Shown piece by piece: positions 54,905-63,815 of a DNA stretch of 64,000 nucleotides (the stretch's first letter is position 1; the number at the start of each line of letters is the position of its first letter). The notes beneath the pieces were generated by a model. The model was not told where the DNA came from. It searched no databases and saw only the letters and a list, made by a program, of their open reading frames with translations. The stretch comes from Rhizobiales bacterium SYSU XM002 (GTDB lineage: Bacteria > Pseudomonadota > Alphaproteobacteria > Rhizobiales > Beijerinckiaceae): NCBI GenBank assembly GCA_009846685.1, contig VWVY01000003.1, positions 62,001 through 126,000 of the forward strand, given 5' to 3'. The position numbers and the translations under genes are program-made.

Positions 54905-55570
54905 CTATTCCGGCAGCCGCAGTCCGAAGTTCTGGGCGAGGAACTTGCCGCCATGCGCGAGCCCGCCGCCATCGATCCCGTGACCGATGCCGAACGAGAG
55001 ATGCCACTGGCAGGGAATTTCCGCCTTGGCGAGCCCTTCCATCGACTGGAACAGCGCGTCAACGGGTATGATCTCGTCCCTGTCGCCGTGCACCAGCAGG
55101 ATCGGCGGCTTGCCGCGCGCCTCGTCCTTGAGGTGTTCCGGGCCGACGAGATGACCGGAATAGGCGAGGATCGCCGCCGGCAGGACCGGACGCCGCAGGC
55201 CGACATGCAGCGCCATCATCGCGCCCTGGCTGAAACCGACCAGTGCCAGCCGCTCCGGCGGAAGGCCGTGGCGGGCGAGTTCCTGTTCGAGGAAGTGATC
55301 GAGATCAGGCCCCGCGATCTGGCAGCCGCGCCAGCGCTCCGAAGGATCGCGCATCGTCAGCGCCCACCATTGCCGACCCATCGGGCTCATCCCGCACGGC
55401 TCAGGCGCGTGCGGGGAAACGAAGGCCGCGTCCGGCATCAACTCCGCCCATTGCGCACCGAGGTCGATAAGGTCGTTACCGTCCGCGCCATAGCCGTGCA
55501 GAAACACGACCAATTGGCGGGCGTGGCCGGTTTTCGGCGGAAGACGGGGACCGTCGAGCGGGCGCGGCAT
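54905..55570 (-). CDS. Carboxylesterase/phospholipase (YpfH-like alpha/beta hydrolase)
   Basis: 221 residues. LVVFLHGYGADGNDLIDLG opens the hydrolase fold. The nucleophile is Ser in LVGFSQGAMMAL, the acid Asp in VHGDRDEIIPV and the base His in SFGIGHGIDG. Length and motifs match the small dimeric esterases of the phospholipase/carboxylesterase family. Start at ATG 55570 (MPRPLDGPRLP); physiological substrate unknown. Confidence 0.88.
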   Translation of the reverse strand: MPRPLDGPRLPPKTGHARQLVVFLHGYGADGNDLIDLGAQWAELMPDAAFVSPHAPEPCGMSPMGRQWWALTMRDPSERWRGCQIAGPDLDHFLEQELARHGLPPERLALVGFSQGAMMALHVGLRRPVLPAAILAYSGHLVGPEHLKDEARGKPPILLVHGDRDEIIPVDALFQSMEGLAKAEIPCQWHLSFGIGHGIDGGGLAHGGKFLAQNFGLRLPE

Positions 55571-55614
55571 GGGCTTGTCCTTGGTTCCTGAGGCTTCCTT
55601 CACATGACGGATGT

Positions 55615-56847
55615 TCAGGCCGCCCGCAAGGCCTCGACAGGATCGAGCCGCGCCGCGCGGAAGGCCGGGTAGAAGCCCGAAACAATGCCCACAAGCCCGG
55701 AAAAGACAAACGCGGCGACAACGATCATCGGATCAATGACCAGTGGCCAGTCGGCAACCATCGCCACGCCAACCGCGATACCCACGCCGATGGTAATCCC
55801 GATCAGCCCGCCGATCAACGCGATCAGTGTCGCCTCGATCAGGAACTGGCCCATCACATCCATCGGCCGTGCGCCGATCGCCATGCGCAGGCCGATCTCC
55901 CGCGTCCGTTCGGTCACCGAAACCAGCATGATATTCATGATGCCGATGCCACCGACGACGAGGCTGACAGCGGCCACCGCCATCAGCAGCGTGGCCATCG
56001 TTTTTGCGCTCTGCTCACGCGTCGCCTGGATTTCGGCGAGGTTGCGGATCGAAAAATCGTCACCCTGTGCATCCTGCACGCGATGACGCTGTCGCAAGAG
56101 ACGTTTCATCTCCTCCTCGGCGGCGGAAATATCCTCGCCCTCGCGCACCTTGGCGAGGATCTGGTTGACGGTGCGATTTTTCGCGCGACTTGTGCCAACA
56201 ACACGCTGCCGGGCGGTATTCAGAGGCAACAGGATAACGTCGTCCTGATCAGACCCCATCATCGACTGGCCCTTCTTCGCCATGACACCGACGATCTCGA
56301 ACGGCACGTTCTTGACCCTGATCTGCGCGCCGATCGGATTGCCGCCGGCAAACAGTTCGCGCGCGACCGTCTGCCCGATCAGCGCGACCTGTCCGCCGCG
56401 CTGGGTTTCCTCTTCGGTGAATTCACGCCCTGTCTCCACCTGCCACTCACGGGCGAGGAAATAATCCGCCTCGACGCCGTAGGCCGTGGTCGCCCAGTTG
56501 ACGCCGCCGGCAACGATCTGAACGCCGCCGCGCACGATTGGTGCAGCGGCTTCGACAGCGGGAACCTCGGCCCGCAGCGCCTGTGCATCACCGTCAGACA
56601 ATGTCTGGGCGTTGCCCGTACCCATCCGCGCGCCGCCGAAAGTCACGTTTCCGGGAATGACGATGATCAGGTTGGCGCCAAGCGAGCGGATCTGAGCGTT
56701 GACGCGTTCACGCGCGCCGTTACCGACCGCGACCATTGCGATCACAGCCGCAACGCCGATGACGATGCCGAGCATCGTCAGCACCGACCGCAGGGCATGT
56801 GCGCGGATGGCTTCGGCGGAGGATTGCAGCGAATCGAGGAGATTCAT
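55615..56847 (-). CDS. MacB-like ABC transporter permease
   Basis: 410 residues with one N-terminal and three C-terminal membrane helices around a periplasmic domain (MacB core, FtsX repeat). AHALRSVLTMLGIVIGVAAVIAM and the C-terminal ERTREIGLRMAIGARPMDVM are diagnostic. It starts at ATG 56847, overlapping the ATPase stop (ATGA). Here permease and ATPase are separate proteins, unlike fused E. coli MacB. Confidence 0.92.
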   Translation of the reverse strand: MNLLDSLQSSAEAIRAHALRSVLTMLGIVIGVAAVIAMVAVGNGARERVNAQIRSLGANLIIVIPGNVTFGGARMGTGNAQTLSDGDAQALRAEVPAVEAAAPIVRGGVQIVAGGVNWATTAYGVEADYFLAREWQVETGREFTEEETQRGGQVALIGQTVARELFAGGNPIGAQIRVKNVPFEIVGVMAKKGQSMMGSDQDDVILLPLNTARQRVVGTSRAKNRTVNQILAKVREGEDISAAEEEMKRLLRQRHRVQDAQGDDFSIRNLAEIQATREQSAKTMATLLMAVAAVSLVVGGIGIMNIMLVSVTERTREIGLRMAIGARPMDVMGQFLIEATLIALIGGLIGITIGVGIAVGVAMVADWPLVIDPMIVVAAFVFSGLVGIVSGFYPAFRAARLDPVEALRAA

Positions 56848-57590
56848 GCCGCTTCGACCCACTGCCGGAGTGCTTCGGCCGCATCCGCCGGGGCCTGTTC
56901 CTGATCCGAGACGATGCGTCCGTCACGAAAACGGATGACGCGCCTGGCAAAGGCGGCGACCTCGTTCTCGTGCGTGACGATGATCACCGTCATCCCCTCA
57001 CGGTTGAGGGCCTGGAACAGGGCGAGAATCTCGATCGAGGTGCGCGAATCGAGCGCGCCGGTCGGCTCGTCCGCCAGGAGACACGCCGGCGAATTCGCGA
57101 GCGCCCGCGCGATGGCGACGCGCTGTTGCTGCCCGCCCGAGAGCTGGAGCGGTAGATGCTTCTTGCGATCGCCGAGGCCGACGCGTTCCAACGCCCGCGC
57201 CGCCCGCTCCCGGCGCACGGCGCGCGGCTCGCCCGCATAGACCATCGGCAGTTCGACATTGGCGAGCGCATCCATGCGCTGGAGCAGGTTGAACTGCTGG
57301 AACACGAAGCCGATCTCGCGATTGCGCGTCGCCGCAAGCTCTCCGACGCTGAGGTTCGCGACCTCCCGCCCCTTGAGCCGGTAGGAGCCGCGATCCGGTT
57401 TATCGAGGCAGCCGATGAGATTCATGAAAGTCGATTTGCCGGAGCCCGAGGGCCCCATAACCGCGACAAACTCGCCCTCGCGGATCGTGGTGGTGACACC
57501 GGCAAGCGCCACGACCTTCTCCTCGCCCATGTGATAGACGCGTTCGAGATCATGGACCTCGATCAACGGCGGCTTTTCGAATTGGGCCAT
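56844..57590 (-). CDS. MacB-like ABC transporter ATPase
   Basis: 248 residues. Walker A GPSGSGKST, signature LSGGQQQRVAIARAL, Walker B CLLADEPTGAL and the H-loop in VIIVTHENEVAAF. Typical LolD/MacB-type ATPase that powers export with the adjacent permease. It begins two bases after the adaptor's stop. Confidence 0.95.
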   Translation of the reverse strand: MAQFEKPPLIEVHDLERVYHMGEEKVVALAGVTTTIREGEFVAVMGPSGSGKSTFMNLIGCLDKPDRGSYRLKGREVANLSVGELAATRNREIGFVFQQFNLLQRMDALANVELPMVYAGEPRAVRRERAARALERVGLGDRKKHLPLQLSGGQQQRVAIARALANSPACLLADEPTGALDSRTSIEILALFQALNREGMTVIIVTHENEVAAFARRVIRFRDGRIVSDQEQAPADAAEALRQWVEAA

Positions 57591-57592
57591 GC

Positions 57593-59296
57593 TCAGAACC
57601 CGAAACGGAAACCGCCGCTGCCCGAAGTCGGCTTGGCGGATTGGGCACCGGTAATCACTGTGTCACCCGGCTTGATTTCGCCGGAAAGCACTTCGCTGAA
57701 CGCGCCGTCCGTCGCGCCGATCCGAAGCGTGATCGCGCGGGGATTGCCCTTGGCGTCGACGAGGTGGACGCGGCCGGGAATACCCGCTTCGCCAGGCCGG
57801 GCGTTACGCCCGCGACGCTCCTCGCGCATCGCCTGATATTTCGTCTTCTGCTCGGCAGTCAGAACCTCTTCGAGGCCACGCGTGAATCGCTGCCGCGCCG
57901 CGCGCGCCGCTTCCCGCCGTGCCTCCGGGTTGTCGCCCGCCGCCTGAATTGCGGCGCGCATCTCGCGGCCGAGCTTCTCCGCGGTCTTGACCTGATCGGC
58001 GGAAAGATCGAGTTGCGCTTTCAGAGCCGCGAGCAAAGCTGCGCCGGGGTTGCCCCCGCCGCGACCGGGCGTGTTCTGGCCACCTTCGACAAAAGGCCCG
58101 GCATCGCCCGCTTCAGCGGGTGCGGATGGCGCCACCGGAGTCGGTGCAGCCCCCGCCGGGCGCGCAACGCCGGCCGGCTGCCAGCGCAGGGCTGCATTCG
58201 GGATGCGCAGGACATCGTTCTTACGCTCGGTGAAGACCCGGAGATTGGCCGTCATGCCCGGCAGAAGTGCAAGATCGTCGTTCTGCACCTCGACGATCGT
58301 CGTGTAGATCACGACGTTCTGCACCGTCTGCGAGCCGAGGCGGATCTGTTTCACACGCCCGTTGAAGGTGCGCGCGGCATAGGCGTTGACTGTGAATTCG
58401 ACTTCCTGGCCGACCTTGACCCGGCCGACGTCCGCCTCGTCGACATTGACGTAGATTTCGATGCGGGTGAGGTCCTGCGCGACGAGAAACAGCGTCGGCG
58501 CCTGCAACGAGGCAGCAACCGTCTGCCCCAGTTCGACGTTGCGCTGCACGACGACGCCATCAACTGGCGAGCGGATTTCCGCATTCGATAGATCGACCTC
58601 GATCTGTCGCACCTGCGCTTCGGCCTTGGCGATAGCGGCATCGCCCGAAAGCTTCTGGCTCTCGACGATCTTGAGATCGGCGCGGAGCGAGGCGATCTGC
58701 GCCTGGCTGGAGGCGATCTGCGCTTCGGCCGAACGCTTGGAGGCGGTCAGCGTGCTTTTCTGGGTCGTCGCCGTCTGCAGGGTGACCTCGGAAGCGATGC
58801 CCCGCGCCTTGAGGCTCTGCTGGCGCTCGTAGGTTGCTTCTGCGTCGGCAAGCTGTGCCTCAGCGCGTGCAAGCTGGGCACGCATATCGCTGGCCTGCGC
58901 TTCCGCCCGCCGGATATCGGCCTGCACCTTCTCCGATTGCGCATCGGAGAGCTTGCGCGCGGCACGTGCCTGGTCGAGATCGGCCTTCGCAGCGTCGCGC
59001 TTTGCCATCAGCGTATCGCGGTTGAGTCGCGCGAGAACCTGTCCCGCCTTCACTTGGCTGTTGAAATCCGCGAGGATCTCGACCACCTGCCCAGAGAGCT
59101 GCGAGCCGACGATCACCGTCGTTGTCGGCGTCACGGTGCCGGTAGACGAGACCGAGGCGACGATCGGGCCGCGCTGCACAGTCTCGGTGCGGTAGCGTTG
59201 CCCACCGGACTTGTCGTCATCATCATTACGGGAGGCGAAGGCCCACGCGCCGAGCCCGCCGAGGAGAAGGACCAGTCCGACAAGAATTTTCTTCAT
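57593..59296 (-). CDS. MacA-like periplasmic adaptor with inserted LTxxQ helical segment
   Basis: 567 residues, much longer than the usual 370-400. An N-terminal anchor (ILVGLVLLLGGLGAWAFAS) is followed by lipoyl halves (IVGSQLSGQVVEILADFNSQVKAGQ, about 62-86; SPVDGVVVQRNVELGQ, about 243-258) around a long coiled-coil hairpin (100-235), then a beta-barrel to about 370. At 375-508 there is a Pro/Gly linker and a charged helical segment with LSADQ (431-435) and LTAEQ (479-483), like CpxP/Spy. The last 55 residues resume the MacA membrane-proximal domain (GEIKPGDTVITG). First gene of an adaptor-ATPase-permease operon. Confidence 0.88.
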   Translation of the reverse strand: MKKILVGLVLLLGGLGAWAFASRNDDDDKSGGQRYRTETVQRGPIVASVSSTGTVTPTTTVIVGSQLSGQVVEILADFNSQVKAGQVLARLNRDTLMAKRDAAKADLDQARAARKLSDAQSEKVQADIRRAEAQASDMRAQLARAEAQLADAEATYERQQSLKARGIASEVTLQTATTQKSTLTASKRSAEAQIASSQAQIASLRADLKIVESQKLSGDAAIAKAEAQVRQIEVDLSNAEIRSPVDGVVVQRNVELGQTVAASLQAPTLFLVAQDLTRIEIYVNVDEADVGRVKVGQEVEFTVNAYAARTFNGRVKQIRLGSQTVQNVVIYTTIVEVQNDDLALLPGMTANLRVFTERKNDVLRIPNAALRWQPAGVARPAGAAPTPVAPSAPAEAGDAGPFVEGGQNTPGRGGGNPGAALLAALKAQLDLSADQVKTAEKLGREMRAAIQAAGDNPEARREAARAARQRFTRGLEEVLTAEQKTKYQAMREERRGRNARPGEAGIPGRVHLVDAKGNPRAITLRIGATDGAFSEVLSGEIKPGDTVITGAQSAKPTSGSGGFRFGF

Positions 59297-59354
59297 GCGG
59301 CCTTATAGCAAGCCGCTCGCATCCACGCATGTGAAAGCTTTGTAATCTCCGTGC

Positions 59355-60251
59355 CTAGCGGTCCCGCGTCCGGTTGTAATGGAGCAGGGCAGAAAGGACG
59401 TTGGCGCGCGCGCCAAAGGCTGATCGCAGTGCCGCCTCTCCCGCCGCAGTCGCCCGGTCGAGTTCGCGCCGGGCACCGTCGATTCCGAGATGGGCGAGAA
59501 AGGTCGCCTTGCCGGCTGCCGCATCCTTGCCGACCGCCTTGCCGACAGTGGCGCTATGACCTTCAGCATCGAGAAGATCATCGCGGATCTGGAACGCAAG
59601 GCCCAGTTCACGCCCGTAGGTCGCCAGCGCTTTCTTCTCCGCCGCCGTCGCGCGCGGAGCAAGGTGCACTGCCGACTTGAGCGCGAAGACGATCAGCGCG
59701 CCGGTCTTGAGCGATTGCAGCCGGCGGATCGTCGCGATGCTCTGCCGCGGCGGGCGCGCATCAAAGCGTCCCTCCGCCGCAAGGTCCAGCATCTGCCCGC
59801 CGATCATGCCGTCGATGCCGGCTGCTTCGGCCAGCGCGCCAACAATCCGCATCCGGCGACCGGCAGGAATCCCGGCATCCTTTCGGGCAAGGATCGCGAA
59901 GGCGAGCGTCAGCAGCGAATCCCCGGCAAGGATCGCCGTCGCCTCGTCGAACGCGCGGTGCACGGTCGGCTTTCCTCGCCGCATGTCGTCATTGTCCATC
60001 GCCGGGAGGTCGTCGTGAATGAGCGAGTAGCAGTGGACCGCCTCGAGGGCTGCGGCGACGTGGAGCGGCGCGGCGCCCTCAATGCCGAACAGCCGCGCAG
60101 CCTCGATCACAAGGAAGGGCCGCATCCGCTTGCCCCCGGCGAACAGGGCATGCCGCAGCGCCGCGACGAGCCGGGGCGGGCGGCGCCCCTCGGCGAGACG
60201 CGCGTCGAGAAAAGCATCGACCGCGCGGGCGGTTGCTTCCACTGTCGTCAT
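59355..60251 (-). CDS. ispA: Polyprenyl diphosphate synthase (IspA, farnesyl diphosphate synthase type)
   Basis: 298 residues. First aspartate-rich motif [19 protein letters not shown], second [12 protein letters not shown], with [14 protein letters not shown] at the substrate end. It extends isopentenyl diphosphate to the C15 level. Start at ATG 60251 ([11 protein letters not shown]) behind GGAACCGG; ATG 60317 is less likely. A geranylgeranyl synthase is possible because chain length cannot be read safely by eye. Confidence 0.9.
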   Translation of the reverse strand: MTTVEATARAVDAFLDARLAEGRRPPRLVAALRHALFAGGKRMRPFLVIEAARLFGIEGAAPLHVAAALEAVHCYSLIHDDLPAMDNDDMRRGKPTVHRAFDEATAILAGDSLLTLAFAILARKDAGIPAGRRMRIVGALAEAAGIDGMIGGQMLDLAAEGRFDARPPRQSIATIRRLQSLKTGALIVFALKSAVHLAPRATAAEKKALATYGRELGLAFQIRDDLLDAEGHSATVGKAVGKDAAAGKATFLAHLGIDGARRELDRATAAGEAALRSAFGARANVLSALLHYNRTRDR

Positions 60252-60478
60252 CAGTTCCGGTTCCGCCAAAGACCGCTCCTTGCGTTGCCGCGGCTGGATT
60301 AAGCGCGTTTTTCGCATTGCCGCAAGGGAGGTGCACGCGATGCGAGATTGCGCTGGCTTTTCGCAAAACAAGTGATTATAGAGCGCCCTTCACGTTTTAC
60401 CCGGATGCCGTCTGCGAAGAGCGATGGCGTCTGCTCGAAAAGACCCGGCCCGGCCGGGTGCCGCCCAGGAGTTTGATC

Positions 60479-60664
60479 ATGGCCGTTCCGAAAAAGAAAG
60501 TTTCGCGCATGAAGCGGGGGCAGCGCCGCTCCGCCGACGCGATTGCCGCCCCGACCTATGTCGAGGACAAGAACTCGGGCGAGCTGCGCCGTCCGCATCA
60601 CATCGACATGAAGACCGGCATGTATCGCGGTCGTCAGGTCCTCCCGGCCAAGAACGCCGAGTAA
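60479..60664 (+). CDS. rpmF: 50S ribosomal protein L32
   Basis: 61 residues: [20 protein letters not shown], then the conserved [20 protein letters not shown]. The usual zinc cysteines of some L32 proteins are absent, as in other alphaproteobacteria. Preceded by CCAGGAG. Divergent from ispA; not next to plsX here. Confidence 0.96.
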   Translation: MAVPKKKVSRMKRGQRRSADAIAAPTYVEDKNSGELRRPHHIDMKTGMYRGRQVLPAKNAE

Positions 60665-60731
60665 CGGGCGCACCGGAACGGCAGCACGAAACAGGCTGCC
60701 GTTGCTGTCCATATCTTGACGAAAATACTTC

Positions 60732-60762
60732 AAGGCCCCGGCTATCGCCTCGGGCCTTTTTT
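60732..60762 (+). terminator. Terminator after rpmF
   Basis: AAGGCCC (60732-60738) pairs with GGGCCTT (60752-60758) across a 13-base loop, followed by a T-run (TTTTTTG). Confidence 0.75.
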
Positions 60763-60773
60763 GCGCAGGCGTA

Positions 60774-61088
60774 TCAGACAGAGGCAACGACGCGCAGGAA
60801 ACTCAGTGGCCGGGCAGAAGGCCGATTGGCGAGTGCCGCACCATAAGCCGCCTCGCGCTGTTCGGCGATATCGCGCCGCCCCAGCGGACGACGCAGGTCG
60901 CTGTCGTTACCAACGATGAGCTGGGCGATGAAGGGCACCGAACGCGGTGTGGGTGACGGGGAACCGGACATGGGGGCCTCCGCTTGCTGACGGCCCGTGC
61001 CATGACGGTGCGCATCGTGCCGGTATTGCCGGAAACCGGCACCGAATGTTTCAGTTTGATACAGGGCGACAGGGTTGATCGTGCTCAT
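60774..61088 (-). CDS. Small protein of unknown function
   Basis: 104 residues. The N-terminal half is polar and His/Gln-rich. The C-terminal half (VPFIAQLIVGNDSDLRRPLGRRD, then EAAYGAALA) resembles a short segment seen in small hypothetical proteins of Rhizobiales, so the frame is probably coding, but no function can be given. Divergent from the GGDEF-EAL gene. Confidence 0.55.
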   Translation of the reverse strand: MSTINPVALYQTETFGAGFRQYRHDAHRHGTGRQQAEAPMSGSPSPTPRSVPFIAQLIVGNDSDLRRPLGRRDIAEQREAAYGAALANRPSARPLSFLRVVASV

Positions 61089-61156
61089 GCCGAATTGACG
61101 GCAAGCGCGATGCCAAGCTTGCCTGCCGCGTTGCGCAGTCGGTCCGGATGCAACTT

Positions 61157-61176
61157 TTAAGCGAAAAATTAACCAT
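61157..61176. promoter_or_regulatory. CtrA-like site upstream of the GGDEF-EAL gene
   Basis: TTAAGCGAAAAATTAACCAT (61157-61176): two TTAA half-sites, the second extended as TTAACCAT like the flhA box, but spaced eight bases instead of seven. It is about 100 bp upstream of the start. Weaker evidence than the other boxes. Confidence 0.4.
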
Positions 61177-61273
61177 TCACCGCCGAAGATGCCGGCAGGA
61201 AAGCTTCCTTAGGTTCTGCCTGATAGGACGGCATGAACTGCGGCAGCACAGAAAGCACCGAAACAGGCCGGAA

Positions 61274-63028
61274 ATGGCGGACGAGAACAATTCCATCGCA
61301 TTTCCGGAAAAATGTGAGGCTGGCGATGCCGCCGCTGTTCCCGCAGTCGTGACCGACAGTCTCTCCGATATCGGGCGCGATTTCGGGGAAGCGACCTATT
61401 CCTGGAACATCGAAACCGACCTGATGACCTGGAATGTCGATGCAGCGCCGCTGTTCGGCCTCGTCGACATGGCGCAGCTCGGAACGGGTTCGTCCTTCGC
61501 GACCCTCGTCGACCAGGCCAGCCCGACTTCACGGCACGGCGAGATCTTCGAGAGCGATCAGGTTGATCGGGGCACCGGCGTTGCCTTTTCTGCCCGATAC
61601 CTTGTCAATCCCTCGCCCGGCGTCCGCTTCTGGGTCGAAGACAGCGGGCGCTGGTTCGCCAATGCCGCCGGCCAGCCGCGCCTCGTCCACGGCGTCTGCC
61701 GCCGTATCCTGGCGCCGACCGCCGAAGAGATGGCGCTGGTTACCAAGCGCCACCTCGATCCCGCGACGGGCGCCCTGACGCGCGCCGATTTCTGCAATGC
61801 GCTCGCCGCCGCGATCGATACCATGCAGCGCGATTCACGCACCATGGTCGTGATGATGGTCGCTATCGACAATCTGTCGCAACTCAACAAGACCTACGGC
61901 TACATGGTCGGCGACGAGATCATCGCCGCCGTCGTCCGCCGTTTGCGCGGTGTCCTGCGCCGCCGCGACATCCTCGGGCGCTACGCCACCAACAAGATCG
62001 GGATCGTGCTCGCGCCGAGCCTCATCGAGCATATGGAAATGGTGGCGTCTCGCCTCGCCAGCACCATCCGTTCGACACCGATCGAAACCAGCGCCGGCTC
62101 GATTTCCACGTCGGTCCACATCGGCGCCGTCGCCGTTCCGAACGAGGCGAAGACGACGATGGAGGCCCTCCACGCCTGCGAGGAGGCATTGAACGACGCT
62201 GCCGAACGCAGCGATACCTTCTTCGTTGCCCATTGCGCCAACCCGGACATGACGAACCGCCGGACGACCAACCGGGAATCGACCGATATCGTCCTCTCCG
62301 CGCTGAACGAGCGCCGCATCCGCCTCGCCTTCCAACCGATCGTCGCCTCCGGCACCGGTCAGGTCGCTATGTACGAGTCACTCGTGCGCATGGTGACGCC
62401 GAGCGGCGAATGGCTCGGCGCAGGCCATATTGTGCCTGTCGCGGAACGGCTCGGCTTCCTGCATCTCATCGACCACCGCGTGACCGAACTTGCTTTCGAG
62501 ACGCTGCGCGCGAGGCCGGAAGTCTATCTCACGGTCAATGTCGGCGCCGATACGGCGCTGCACCCGGACTGGATCGCCGCCTATCAGGCACAGGTCGCCT
62601 GCAGCCCCGATGCGGCGAAGCGGCTGATCGTTGAAATCACCGAAACCTCGCTGATCGAGGATATCAATGCCGCGCGCGCGCTCATCGAGTGGATCAAGGA
62701 TTCCGGCGCCCGCGTCGCGATCGACGATTTCGGTGCAGGCCACACCTCGTTCCGCAATATGCGGCTCTTGCCAATCGATATCCTGAAGATCGATGGAACC
62801 TTCATCAAGAACCTGTCGCGCTCGGCCGACGACCGGTTCTTCGTCCAGACCTTGCTCCAGCTCGCGCGCCACCTGAAGATCGAAACGGTCGCCGAATGGG
62901 TGCAGGACGAGGAAACCGCAACACTCCTCGCCTCATGGCGCGTGGAATACCTGCAAGGCGATTTTCTCGGCGCGGCCCGCACGGAACTTCCGGACAACCA
63001 CAGCCTCTCGCCGCGCAAGATCGCGTAA
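61274..63028 (+). CDS. PAS-like/GGDEF/EAL protein, probably a c-di-GMP phosphodiesterase
   Basis: 584 residues. A PAS-like segment (ATYSWNIETDLMTWNVDAAPLFGL) precedes a GGDEF domain whose signature is lost (GRYATNKIGIVLA where GGDEF should be), so it should not make c-di-GMP. The EAL domain keeps the catalytic residues: ESL for EAL (Glu retained), Asn in TVNVGADT, Glu in VEITETSLIED, Asp-Asp in AIDDFGAGHTS, Lys in LKIDGTFI and Gln in YLQGDFLG. Likely hydrolyses c-di-GMP, with the degenerate GGDEF acting as a GTP sensor. Start at ATG 61274. Confidence 0.88.
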   Translation: MADENNSIAFPEKCEAGDAAAVPAVVTDSLSDIGRDFGEATYSWNIETDLMTWNVDAAPLFGLVDMAQLGTGSSFATLVDQASPTSRHGEIFESDQVDRGTGVAFSARYLVNPSPGVRFWVEDSGRWFANAAGQPRLVHGVCRRILAPTAEEMALVTKRHLDPATGALTRADFCNALAAAIDTMQRDSRTMVVMMVAIDNLSQLNKTYGYMVGDEIIAAVVRRLRGVLRRRDILGRYATNKIGIVLAPSLIEHMEMVASRLASTIRSTPIETSAGSISTSVHIGAVAVPNEAKTTMEALHACEEALNDAAERSDTFFVAHCANPDMTNRRTTNRESTDIVLSALNERRIRLAFQPIVASGTGQVAMYESLVRMVTPSGEWLGAGHIVPVAERLGFLHLIDHRVTELAFETLRARPEVYLTVNVGADTALHPDWIAAYQAQVACSPDAAKRLIVEITETSLIEDINAARALIEWIKDSGARVAIDDFGAGHTSFRNMRLLPIDILKIDGTFIKNLSRSADDRFFVQTLLQLARHLKIETVAEWVQDEETATLLASWRVEYLQGDFLGAARTELPDNHSLSPRKIA

Positions 63029-63057
63029 AGCCTCGGGGCTCCTCGAGACGGATATCG

Positions 63058-63080
63058 AGGGGCGCTCAGCGCCCCTTTTT
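63058..63080 (+). terminator. Terminator after the GGDEF-EAL gene
   Basis: Stem AGGGGCGC / GCGCCCCT (63058-63065 with 63069-63076), TCA loop, then TTTTC. The phaR stop codon (63066-63068) is the loop. Confidence 0.85.
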
Positions 63081-63602
63081 CTTGTCCGCAGCCGGTTCGG
63101 ATTCGGTCTTGTTACCTGCGGCGAACGGCGCGAAGGCGCGCATTGCCTCCTGGAAGATCGCCATGTTGGAGCGCACCTGCTCCTCCATCGCCGCCATCGG
63201 GTTGGCGCCGAACGGATTGGCTGGGAAGCCCTTGCCGGAGAACCCCTTGGCGAACTGTTCGCGCAGCTTCTGCTGTTCGGCCATGAATTGACCCAGCGAA
63301 AATTCGAGATAGCGCGGCACCAAGGCCTGCATGTTGTCGCCGTAGAATTGAATCAGCTGGCGGAGGAAGGCGATCGGCAAGAGGAACTGCCCCTTGTTCT
63401 CCTGCTCGAAGATGATCTGGGTCAAGACCGTGCGGGTGATGTCCTCGCCGGTCTTGGCATCGTTGACGACGAATTCCTCACCCTGGCGAACCATGAGCGC
63501 AAGATCCTCAAGCGTCACATAGGAACTTGTGCCGGTGTGGTAGAGACGCCGGTTGGCGTATTTCTTGATGACCGTTGGCTCCTTGGAGACCTGATCCGCC
63601 AT
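63066..63602 (-). CDS. phaR: Polyhydroxyalkanoate synthesis repressor PhaR
   Basis: 178 residues. The DNA-binding N-terminus is clear (VIKKYANRRLYHTGTSSYVTLEDLALMVRQGEEF). The PHB-accumulation domain follows (TRTVLTQIIFEQENKG, then IQFYGDNMQALVPRYLEFSL). PhaR senses polymer granules and represses phasin and synthesis genes. It is divergent from phaA, the usual arrangement in Rhizobiales. Confidence 0.95.
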   Translation of the reverse strand: MADQVSKEPTVIKKYANRRLYHTGTSSYVTLEDLALMVRQGEEFVVNDAKTGEDITRTVLTQIIFEQENKGQFLLPIAFLRQLIQFYGDNMQALVPRYLEFSLGQFMAEQQKLREQFAKGFSGKGFPANPFGANPMAAMEEQVRSNMAIFQEAMRAFAPFAAGNKTESEPAADKKKGR

Positions 63603-63732
63603 GCTTCCTCCAGATCAGCGAGAATCGCCATTTCGTCTAAAACGGAGCCTTGCGCCCCCCGATTTCCCGACTTTCAGCCGATCTATTCGAGTTTTGCAAT
63701 GCCGATCTTCCTTTCTTAGCCTTGTTTCTCGC

Positions 63733-63762
63733 TTGACGATAGTTTCTTGGCAAGTCTCATAG
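63733..63762 (+). promoter_or_regulatory. Possible sigma-70 promoter of phaA
   Basis: TTGACG (63733-63738), 18-bp spacer, TCATAG (63757-63762), about 54 bp upstream of the phaA ATG. A weak -10, so tentative. Confidence 0.4.
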
Positions 63763-63815
63763 TCAGGACGGTTAAGCGCCAGATGCAGGACCGGTGAGGA
63801 GACGAGGAGAAACCC

